DNA from: Holophagales bacterium UBA5704 | Lineage (GTDB): Bacteria > Acidobacteriota > Thermoanaerobaculia > Multivoradales > UBA5704 | Reading direction: 5' to 3' | Length of the DNA: 28,531 bases | NCBI GenBank assembly: GCA_002420005.1 | Contig: DIHE01000009.1 | Location: 10,885-39,415, forward strand | Part shown: positions 23,193 to 28,531 of the stretch, one piece after another | Layout of the letters: every line of letters starts with the position of its first letter | How positions within the stretch are numbered: position 1 is the stretch's first letter | The notes under the pieces: model-generated | What the model was told of the DNA's origin: nothing | The model's input: the letters and a program-made list of their open reading frames with translations, nothing else | The model's database searches: none | Made by a program: the position numbers and the translations under genes

Positions 23193-23200
23193 ATCGTCAA
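23172..23200 (-). promoter_or_regulatory. Sigma-70-type promoter of the blaI-M56 operon
   Basis: On the minus strand TTGACG (23200-23195) and TACTAT (23177-23172) are separated by exactly 17 nt. Transcription would begin about 25 nt upstream of the blaI ATG. The operator dyad lies within it, so bound BlaI would block RNA polymerase. Confidence 0.8.
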
Positions 23201-23233
23201 GGAGGTACGCGGGGGCGCCGGGAAGGTTGCAGG

Positions 23234-23310
23234 CCAGGACCGCAAGGACACCAAAGACGACAAAGACAGGCTGTCGTCCTTGGAGTCCTTGCCGTCCTTG
23301 GTGTCCTTCT
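23234..23310. repeat. Inverted repeat of 9-nt CAAGGACNN units (copy 2)
   Basis: The left arm (23234-23269) contains GCAAGGACAC, CAAAGACGA and CAAAGACAG at 9-nt spacing. The right arm (23271-23310) is four GTCCTTNNN units (GTCCTTGGA, GTCCTTGCC, GTCCTTGGT, GTCCTTCTA). The centre is the palindrome GACAG-G-CTGTC. The right arm runs into the stop codon of the CPBP protease gene. It resembles the element at 14918-15035 in unit, spacing and position at a gene 3' end. Confidence 0.75.
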
Positions 23311-24025
23311 AACGCCACATCCCATACCCGATCCACAGCAGGGCCGCATCCACCAGGGCATGGCTGAGCCACGGCCCATACAGCGACCGGCTGCGGTGGT
23401 AAAGCCAGGCCCAGAGGAGGCCGATGGCGCCGACGGTGGAGGCGAGGAGCCAGGTGGTGGCCCCGTAGGAGCCGGTGAACTCGCCGACCACGAGGACGTG
23501 GTGGGACATGAAGGCGGCCGAGGAGAGGACGGCCGCGGTGGGGATGGGCAGAGAGCGGCGCAGGTGGCCGAAGACGAACCAGCGCCAGTAGTACTCCTCC
23601 AGCAAGGAGTGGACGACGGCGTAGAACGCGGCGAGGAGGAGATAACCCCCTGCGGACTCGACGCCGAAGGCCGCGAGCTTGGCCTGCGCGGCCTGCGCCG
23701 CCCGCGCCGCGAGAGGGCTTCCGGCGAGGGCGGCGTTCCAAAGCCAGACGATGAACCCGGCGCCCGCCAGCCCCGAGACGAGCCCCCCCAGGAGACCGGG
23801 GGGCCAGGGGCTGGGGAGCTTCCAGAGGTCGGGATGGGCGCGCTCGACGCCCAGCACCCAGACCAGCGGAAAGGCGAACTGCGCGATCTTGCAGACGGCA
23901 TAGACCGGCATGGTCCAGCGGCTGCCCGGGAGCACCACGAAGTAGAGCCAGGTGGCGAGGGTGGGGAAGACCGCGGCGGCCAGCAAGGCTACCAGGGTCG
24001 CGCGCGGGCCGGGCCGGTGGTGCAT
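23309..24025 (-). CDS. CPBP family intramembrane glutamic protease (CAAX-like)
   Basis: The 238-residue protein has about six to eight hydrophobic segments and the three family motifs: EEYYWR (Glu143-Glu144 and Arg148), FMSHH (His175/176) and SHALVDAALL (His222, Asp226). This places it in the CPBP/Abi/CAAX-prenyl-protease-2 family of membrane proteases. Bacterial members act in prenyl-protein-like processing, bacteriocin self-immunity or regulated proteolysis; the substrate here is unknown. It starts 14 nt after the phosphofructokinase gene and appears to be the last gene of the glycolytic operon, although a functional tie is not evident. A 9-nt-unit hairpin element follows directly. Confidence 0.88.
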   Translation of the reverse strand: MHHRPGPRATLVALLAAAVFPTLATWLYFVVLPGSRWTMPVYAVCKIAQFAFPLVWVLGVERAHPDLWKLPSPWPPGLLGGLVSGLAGAGFIVWLWNAALAGSPLAARAAQAAQAKLAAFGVESAGGYLLLAAFYAVVHSLLEEYYWRWFVFGHLRRSLPIPTAAVLSSAAFMSHHVLVVGEFTGSYGATTWLLASTVGAIGLLWAWLYHRSRSLYGPWLSHALVDAALLWIGYGMWR

Positions 24026-24039
24026 CCCGCCTCGCGCGT

Positions 24040-25206
24040 TCAGACGAGGAACATCGGCAGGCCCATCACGCCGACGATCTTGGGACGGTAACGTTCACGG
24101 TCGAAGAACCGGTCGGGATCGACCCGCTTCTTCCCTTCGCCGACGATGCCGAGCGGCTGGGTGGCATACCGCCCGTCGCCGATGGTGACCAGGCGGCCGC
24201 TCTCACCCTGGAGCACCAGGTCTGCCGCCACGGTGGCGAAATTGGCCGCCACCAGCCGGTCGAGCGCATCGGGCGGGCCGGAGCGCATCAGGTAGCCGAG
24301 GCGCTGGTAGATCACCCGGTCGCCGGTGTTGGCCTGGAGCGCCTCGCGCAGATGGCGGCCGACGCCGCCGAGCTCGCGGTTGCCGATCGCGTCCGCCTCG
24401 CCGGATTCAAACGGCTGCATCCCCAGCGGGTAGGCGCCTTCCGAGATGCAGACCACCGCGTAGTTGCTGGGATTGGAGCGCTTGTCCTCCGCCAGCAGAG
24501 CGACCACGGCGTCGGTGTCGAACGGCACCTCCGCGATCAGCGCGCGGTCGGCTCCCGAGAGATAGGACGACAGCAGGCAGGTCTCCCCGGAGTAGCGCCC
24601 GAACAGCTCCACCACCAGAAACCGCTCATGCGAGCCGGCCACCGTGCGCAGGTCGTTGATGAAGTTGACCGAGCGGGTGACCGCGGTGGAGAAGCCGATG
24701 CAGTAGTCGGTGCCATAGACGTCGTTGTCCATGGTCTTGGGGATGCCGATGACCGGCACCCCTTCCAGATGCAGGCGCCGGGCGAACGACAGCGTGCCGT
24801 CGCCGCCGATCGCCACCAGCGCATCGAGCCGGAGGAATTGCAGCACCTGGAGCACCGCCGCGGTCAGATCGACCTTGCCGTTCGGCCCCGGCGGCGGTGC
24901 CAGGCTTTTGAGATGCTCGGGGACCGCCTCCGGCCGGGTGAGCTCCGGGTTCAGCCGCGAGCTGTGGAGGACGGTGCCGCCGCTCCTGTCGATCGTGCGG
25001 GTGCTCGCCGGAGTCAGCGGCAGGATCCAGTCGGAGTTGTCCGCGCCGTGGAACGGGACGATGTGGAGGAGGGCCGCCCAGCCCCGGCGCAGCCCCAGAA
25101 CCTCCACGCCGGCATCGGCCATGCGGACGACGAACTGCTTGATCGCCGCGTTCAGGCCCGGCACGTCGCCGCCGCCGGTCAGGATGCCGACTCGCCGCTT
25201 CGCCAT
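24040..25206 (-). CDS. pfkA: 6-phosphofructokinase with mixed ATP/PPi active-site signature
   Basis: The 388-residue protein belongs to the PfkA-type phosphofructokinase family, which phosphorylates fructose 6-phosphate to the 1,6-bisphosphate. Motifs are GILTGGGDVPGLNAAIK at the N-terminus, GGDGTLSFA (Gly137), PKTMDNDV (Lys157), a TAVTRSVNFINDLRTVAGSHER block and VVELFGRYSGETCLLS. Gly137 and Lys157 sit at the two positions (E. coli 104 and 124) that separate donors. Gly at the first is typical of ATP enzymes and Lys at the second of pyrophosphate enzymes. This combination is known in a subgroup of ATP- or mixed-type enzymes, so the phosphate donor is uncertain. It lies 9 nt after the GAPDH gene. 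Confidence 0.92.
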   Translation of the reverse strand: MAKRRVGILTGGGDVPGLNAAIKQFVVRMADAGVEVLGLRRGWAALLHIVPFHGADNSDWILPLTPASTRTIDRSGGTVLHSSRLNPELTRPEAVPEHLKSLAPPPGPNGKVDLTAAVLQVLQFLRLDALVAIGGDGTLSFARRLHLEGVPVIGIPKTMDNDVYGTDYCIGFSTAVTRSVNFINDLRTVAGSHERFLVVELFGRYSGETCLLSSYLSGADRALIAEVPFDTDAVVALLAEDKRSNPSNYAVVCISEGAYPLGMQPFESGEADAIGNRELGGVGRHLREALQANTGDRVIYQRLGYLMRSGPPDALDRLVAANFATVAADLVLQGESGRLVTIGDGRYATQPLGIVGEGKKRVDPDRFFDRERYRPKIVGVMGLPMFLV

Positions 25207-25215
25207 GATCCGGCG

Positions 25216-26226
25216 TCACATCCCGCCGACGGCGACCATCCGCCCGATCAGATCGACCACGCGGTTCGAGTAGCCCCACTCATTGTCGTACCAGGCGACC
25301 ACCTTGGCGTAGCCGTCGCCGGTGGCCTGGGTCGACAGGGCGTCGAAGATCGACGAGTGCGGGTTGCCGATGATGTCGGTGGAGACCAGCGGCACCTCGC
25401 TGTACTCGACGATCCGCGACAGCGATCCGGCCGCCGCCTCGCGCACCGCGTCGTTGATCTCCTGCCGCGTCGCGTTCTGGCGCAGCCGGCAGACCAGGTC
25501 GACGATCGAGCCGTCCGGCACCGGCACGCGGATCGCCATGCCGTCGAGCTTGCCCTTGAGCTGCGGCAGCACCTTGCCGACGGCGCGGGCGGCCCCGGTG
25601 GTCGTCGGGATGATGTTCTCCGCCGCCGCCCGGCTGCGCCGCAGATCCTTGTGCGGCACGTCGGCGAGGCGCTGGTCGTTGGTGTAGGCGTGGACGGTGG
25701 TGACGAATCCCTCCTCGATCCCGAACCGGTCGTTCAGGATCTTGGCGATCGGCGCCAGGCAGTTGGTGGTGCAGGAGGCGTTGGACACCAGCCTGTGCTC
25801 GGGCAGGAGCGTGTCGTCGTTCACCCCGACCACGATCATGGCGTCGATCTCGTCTTTGGGCGGCACGGTGAGCACGACCTTCTTGGCGCCGCCGGTCAGG
25901 TGTTTGGCGATCGCCTCGCGCTTGGTGTGCACACCGGTCGACTCGACCACGATGTCCGCGCCCAGCGCGCCCCAAGGGATCTTCGCCGGATCGCGCTCGG
26001 CGGTCATCGCGACCTTCAGGCCGTCGACGTACATGAAGTCGTCGTCCGCCCGGACGTCCTTTTCATAGACGCCCATCACCGAGTCGTACTTCAAGAGGTA
26101 GACGAGCTGGTCGTTCTCATAAAGGTCGTTGACCGCCACGACCTCGAAGTCGTCGCGGTCGGCGAGGATGCGGAAGAGGCTCCGGCCGATGCGTCCGAAG
26201 CCGTTGATTCCCACGCGGATGGCCAT
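25216..26226 (-). CDS. gap: Type I glyceraldehyde-3-phosphate dehydrogenase
   Basis: The 336-residue enzyme oxidises and phosphorylates glyceraldehyde 3-phosphate using NAD. It is complete: NAD motif GINGFGRIGR, AVNDLYENDQL (Asp34), catalytic SNASCTTNC with Cys152, His179 in TTVHAYTN, IIPTTTGAARAVGKVLP, Arg233 in AIRVPVPDGSIVDL, and NEWGYSNRV. Asp34 favours NAD over NADP. ATG 26226 is preceded by AAGGAGG and overlaps the stop codon of the upstream paralogue (TGATG), giving strict translational coupling; a GTG one codon earlier is also possible. Phosphofructokinase follows 9 nt later. Confidence 0.96.
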   Translation of the reverse strand: MAIRVGINGFGRIGRSLFRILADRDDFEVVAVNDLYENDQLVYLLKYDSVMGVYEKDVRADDDFMYVDGLKVAMTAERDPAKIPWGALGADIVVESTGVHTKREAIAKHLTGGAKKVVLTVPPKDEIDAMIVVGVNDDTLLPEHRLVSNASCTTNCLAPIAKILNDRFGIEEGFVTTVHAYTNDQRLADVPHKDLRRSRAAAENIIPTTTGAARAVGKVLPQLKGKLDGMAIRVPVPDGSIVDLVCRLRQNATRQEINDAVREAAAGSLSRIVEYSEVPLVSTDIIGNPHSSIFDALSTQATGDGYAKVVAWYDNEWGYSNRVVDLIGRMVAVGGM

Positions 26227-27248
26227 CACGCCACCTCCTTCTCGTCGAGCGTCTGGAGCCGGCGGATCAGGTCCACCACCCGGTTCGCGTAGCCCCAGCC
26301 GTTGTCGAACCAGGCGAGGGTCTTCGACACCTTGTCGCCGAGCACCATGGTGGCGAGGCTGTCGAAGGTGCTGGAGGCGGAGCTGCGGATGATGTCCGAC
26401 GAGACGATCGGATCGTCCTCATACTCCAGAATGCCCCGCCAGCGTCCGCTGCCCGCCGCGGTGCGCACCACCTCGTTGATCGACGCCACGGTCACCGGCC
26501 GGTCGTGCCAGCACACCATGTCGACCACCGAGCCGTTGGCGACCGGTACGTTCATCGCGAGACCGGAGAGCTTGCCCTGGAGCTGCGGCAGAAGGCCCAT
26601 GACGACCTCCGCCGAGTTGGTCGCCTGCGGAATGATGTTCTCCGCCGCCGCCCGGCCGCGCCGCGGGTCTTCGGCGGGCACGTCGGCCAGCCGCTGCTGG
26701 TTGGTATAGGCGTGGACGGTGGTGAGGAAGCCCCGGTGGATGCCGAAGGCGTCGTCGAGAACCTTCAGGACCGGCGCCGCGCAGTGCGCCGTGTTGGAGG
26801 CGTTGGAGATGATCCGGTGCTCGCGGCGCAGCTCGTGGTCGTTGACCCCGGCCACCACCGTGAAGTCCGGCGCCTCGGCCGGCGGCGAGCAGAGGATGAC
26901 CCGTTTCGCGCCGGCTTCCAGATGCCGTTCCATTTCGGCGCGGGTGCGCGAGCGCCGCGTCGCCTCGATGACCGTATCGACCCCCAGGTCTCCCCAGGGG
27001 ATCTGCGTGTCCGGCACGTCGGGCACCATCTGGATCTGCCGGCCGGCCACATAGATGTGGCCGTCGAGGGCGCTGATCTCGTCCGGGAACCGGCCGAGGA
27101 TGGTGTCGAAGCGGAGCAGGTAGACCAGGCCGCTCAAGTCGGCCACGTCGCTGATCGCCTGGATCCGCACGTCGTCGTTGTTGTAGAGAAGGCGGAAGAT
27201 GTTCCGCCCGATGCGTCCGAGCCCCATCAACCCGATGCGGGTGGGCAT
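26226..27248 (-). CDS. GAPDH-like paralogue with catalytic Cys replaced by Asn
   Basis: The 340-residue protein is colinear with the neighbouring GAPDH through the active-site region, with identical residue numbering there. It keeps the Rossmann motif (GLMGLGRIGR), Asp34 (AISD), His179 (TTVHAYTN) and the RAAAENIIP block. The catalytic motif, however, reads SNASNTAHC: Asn152 replaces the nucleophilic Cys. The phosphate-site Arg233 is Asn, the PTTTGAARAV loop is QATNSAEVV, and NEWGY is NGWGY. It therefore cannot carry out the normal GAPDH reaction, though it may bind NAD and tetramerise. The frame is intact with good codon use, so it is not a decaying pseudogene. ATG 27248 follows GGAAGGGAGG. 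Its stop overlaps the GAPDH start. Confidence 0.9.
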   Translation of the reverse strand: MPTRIGLMGLGRIGRNIFRLLYNNDDVRIQAISDVADLSGLVYLLRFDTILGRFPDEISALDGHIYVAGRQIQMVPDVPDTQIPWGDLGVDTVIEATRRSRTRAEMERHLEAGAKRVILCSPPAEAPDFTVVAGVNDHELRREHRIISNASNTAHCAAPVLKVLDDAFGIHRGFLTTVHAYTNQQRLADVPAEDPRRGRAAAENIIPQATNSAEVVMGLLPQLQGKLSGLAMNVPVANGSVVDMVCWHDRPVTVASINEVVRTAAGSGRWRGILEYEDDPIVSSDIIRSSASSTFDSLATMVLGDKVSKTLAWFDNGWGYANRVVDLIRRLQTLDEKEVA

Positions 27249-27312
27249 ACGTCACAGCCTCCCTTCCGACTCGCGCCGCGCCGCCCTGGCGGGCCTGCGC
27301 CGGAGTCCTGCC

Positions 27313-27651
27313 TCACCCTACCACGTTCGCCACCATGTCCACATGCGCTGCGACCCGCACCACACCGCGGCCGGGGCGGGCGCTGTTCCCGGCGACCCGC
27401 ACCTCGTCGCCGCCGGTCCAACTCGCGTGCCCGTTCATGTAACTCGCGAAGCGGTTCACGTAGCTCGCGAGGTTGGCGATGCAATTCTCGAGGTTGGCCG
27501 TCTGCCTCGCGAGGCAGCTCGCCAACCCCGAGAGGCAGCCCGCCTGCCTCGCGGTGCAGCCCGCCAACCCCGCGAGGCAGACTGCCAACCCCGAGAGGCA
27601 GCTCGCCAACCTCGAGAGGCAGACCGCCAACCCCGCGAGGCAGAGCGCCAA
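27313..27651 (-). CDS. Putative small heptad-repeat protein encoded by a 21-bp tandem repeat
   Basis: This minus-strand frame (112 residues from a TTG) reads about 11 heptads such as LASCLSG, LAVCLAG, IANLASY, VNRFASY and MNGHASW. A non-repetitive end follows (DEVRVAGNSARPGRG, then VVRVAAHVDMVANVVG). That end uses G/C at nearly every third position, as real genes here do, which favours this frame. No good ribosome binding site precedes the TTG; the strong AAGGAGG at 27665-27671 instead fits a TTG at 27659 in another frame (heptads RGWRSAS, ending 27456). Because the unit is 21 bp and lacks stops, several frames on both strands are open, so coding status is unproven. It ends 64 nt before the GAPDH-like gene. 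Confidence 0.35.
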   Translation of the reverse strand: MALCLAGLAVCLSRLASCLSGLAVCLAGLAGCTARQAGCLSGLASCLARQTANLENCIANLASYVNRFASYMNGHASWTGGDEVRVAGNSARPGRGVVRVAAHVDMVANVVG

Positions 27652-27669
27652 CCCCGCAAAACCGCCTCC
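27418..27669. repeat. 12-unit, 21-bp tandem repeat (minisatellite)
   Basis: Twelve contiguous 21-bp units run without gaps from 27418 to 27669. Core units (27502-27648) resemble CAACCCCGCGAGGCAGNTCGC, alternating in part with units starting CTGCCTCGCG. Units at 27418-27501 are diverged but hold the CTCGCGA core, and the last (27649-27669) is degenerate. There are no spacers, so it is not a CRISPR array. Divergence increases toward both ends, as expected for expansion by slippage or unequal exchange in the middle. Confidence 0.9.
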
Positions 27670-27749
27670 TTCCCCCGGTTCTCTGTGCCGGTTCAGGGCG
27701 TGCCCGTGCAGCCACGGACGATCTTGCCACGGACTGCCGCTGAGCGCCC

Positions 27750-27812
27750 CCTGGGAGCGCTGGCGTCTCGCCGGCCTTCAAGAAAACGGGCCGAAGGCCC
27801 GGCCCTTAAAAA
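27750..27812. repeat. Two-hairpin REP-like intergenic element
   Basis: A GCTGGCG/CGCCGGC hairpin (27759-27775, loop TCT) is followed by a CGGGCC/GGCCCG hairpin (27787-27801). Read on the minus strand the first hairpin would translate to AGETPALPGG, a phrase I recall from spurious predicted proteins in many bacterial genomes, which suggests a dispersed palindromic repeat. Confidence 0.5.
27781..27801 (-). terminator. Strong-looking terminator on the minus strand
   Basis: On the minus strand CGGGCC-TTC-GGCCCG is followed by TTTTCTT. It is upstream of the repeat region and would stop transcription entering from the right, insulating the repeat region and the glycolytic operon. No confident minus-strand gene is seen between here and the window end. 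Confidence 0.5.
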
Positions 27813-28154
27813 GAAGGGTGGTCCAGGCGCAGGTTCGATGGCAAGGGCCGTATCGGGATTGAGCTCCCACCAAGACTCCGCGTGCTTTCACCGAGCGGCG
27901 TCTTTCGGCCCCTGCCTCGCCCGGTTCTCTGTTGTGCCATTCCACTCCAAGCGACCACCGCCTCCGAAGTCATTGAAGCTCTTCAGTCGCGGTTCACGCT
28001 CACACAAGTCAACTCTTGAGGCGAGTTGAACAAAAAAACGCTGATCACAGATGGCCAACTTGAACGTTCTGGCGGTGCCGGCACTGCGTTGCCGGCTTGG
28101 TGGCTTGCCAGGATTCGCCCCACCCGCTTGCGTCCCGCTTTGTCGCGTGAAAAG
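27813..28154. other. 342-nt stretch without a supported gene
   Basis: No open frame here has a ribosome binding site or recognisable domain. Base composition is less GC-rich than the surrounding genes. A small hairpin CAACTC/GAGTTG lies at about 28009-28027, followed by a run of seven A. The upstream region of the gene starting at 28155 must lie here, but no clear promoter is visible. Confidence 0.5.
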
Positions 28155-28531
28155 ATGCCGGCCATTCCCTCCATGGCCCACGAGATCCTGGTGGATCTCT
28201 TCAAAAGTCGCCCTTCGCTCGCCGCCGAGATCCTCGACGAGGTCCTCGGGGTCCCTCTTCCGGCCTACACGGAAGCCCGGGTCGCCTCGGCCGACCTGAC
28301 CGAGATCCAGCCGGCTGAATACCGCGCCGACGTGGTGGTGGTCCTCCGGGAAGGCGAGGTCACCGTCCGGGTGATCATCGTCGAGGTCCAACTGGCGACC
28401 AACGCCAGAAAGCGCCTGAGCTGGCCTGCCTACGTGACGGTTTCGCGGGCCATCCACGGCAGCCCGACGGCTCTCCTCGTCGTGGCGCCCGACCCGGCGG
28501 TCGCCGCCTGGTGTGCGGAGCCGATCGAGAC
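28155..28531 (+). CDS. Partial PD-(D/E)XK-like (Rpn-type) protein, cut by the window end
   Basis: The frame is open from ATG 28155 (alternative ATG 28173) to the end of the window: 125 residues, C-terminus missing. It begins MAHEILVDLFKSRPSLAAEI, then LDEVLGVPLPAYTEARVAS, TEIQPAEYRADVVVVL, VIIVEVQLATNARKRLSWPAY and AWCAEPIE. This matches a widespread family of uncharacterised proteins in high-GC bacteria ('HE.LV.LFR.RP.LAAELL...LP.Y') with the layout of PD-(D/E)XK nuclease-like domains related to transposase-associated Rpn proteins. Asp in YRAD and the Glu-x-Gln in VEVQ are the active-site-like residues; Gln replaces the usual Lys. No strong ribosome binding site is visible before either ATG. 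Confidence 0.75.
   Translation, partial: MPAIPSMAHEILVDLFKSRPSLAAEILDEVLGVPLPAYTEARVASADLTEIQPAEYRADVVVVLREGEVTVRVIIVEVQLATNARKRLSWPAYVTVSRAIHGSPTALLVVAPDPAVAAWCAEPIE

Noticed and set aside
26226..27248. The GAPDH paralogue as a pseudogene
   Set aside because: The frame is complete, codon use matches the neighbours, the start signal is strong and the Rossmann core is intact; loss is confined to active-site residues.
27418..27669. CRISPR array
   Set aside because: Units are contiguous 21-mers with no spacers and no cas genes nearby.
27888..28457. Minus-strand open frame that could be the gene ended by the terminator at 27781-27801
   Set aside because: It overlaps the plus-strand PD-(D/E)XK-like gene, which has a recognisable family sequence, and has no ribosome binding site or domain.

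Overview
The window is GC-rich (most third codon positions are G or C), with tightly packed genes on both strands and no tRNA, rRNA, CRISPR array or recognisable transposase. Several features point to a Gram-negative bacterium with an elaborate cell surface, most like an Acidobacteriota-type lineage: an IPTL-CTERM surface protein, a LodA/LodB-type quinoprotein pair, a BlaI/M56 regulatory pair, a TIGR03032-type propeller protein and many exported enzymes. The phylum is my inference; no marker gene here settles it.

Layout. 1-2541 (minus): an exported DUF885 peptidase-like protein followed by an exported MsrA, ending in a cluster of three hairpins. 2880-5694 (plus): a flavoprotein and a LodA-family cysteine-tryptophylquinone oxidase candidate, closed by a clear terminator. 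5746-6861 (minus): a TIGR03032 protein. 6959-9665 (plus): a beta-helix/Calx-beta/IPTL-CTERM surface protein and a membrane-anchored protein of unknown function. 9684-10373 (minus): Aat, divergent from a type II P-type ATPase (10436-13099). 13190-14890: an N6-adenine DNA methyltransferase with no visible restriction partner. 15047-16924 (minus): gamma-glutamyltransferase. 17009-17431 (minus): a glycine-rich RRM protein. 17548-19329 (plus): a membrane-anchored unknown plus an HtrA/Deg1-type protease. 19463-20707: an NtrC-like response regulator that lacks both the GAFTGA loop and a DNA-binding domain. 20723-23141 (minus): a BlaI repressor and M56 metalloprotease operon with a clear promoter/operator. 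23309-27248 (minus): a compact glycolytic operon (GAPDH-like pseudoenzyme, GAPDH, phosphofructokinase, CPBP protease). 27313-27669: a 12-unit, 21-bp tandem repeat that may encode a small heptad-repeat protein. 28155 to the end: a partial PD-(D/E)XK-like protein.

The most noteworthy signals are these. The GAPDH paralogue has Asn in place of the catalytic Cys and is translationally coupled to an intact GAPDH. The NtrC-like regulator cannot be a normal sigma-54 activator. Two intergenic elements are built from a 9-nt-period repeat arranged as inverted repeats. Two genes have the Shine-Dalgarno sequence buried in a hairpin directly before the start codon. The BlaI/M56 operon has no beta-lactamase, and its protease carries a long charged coiled-coil tail.
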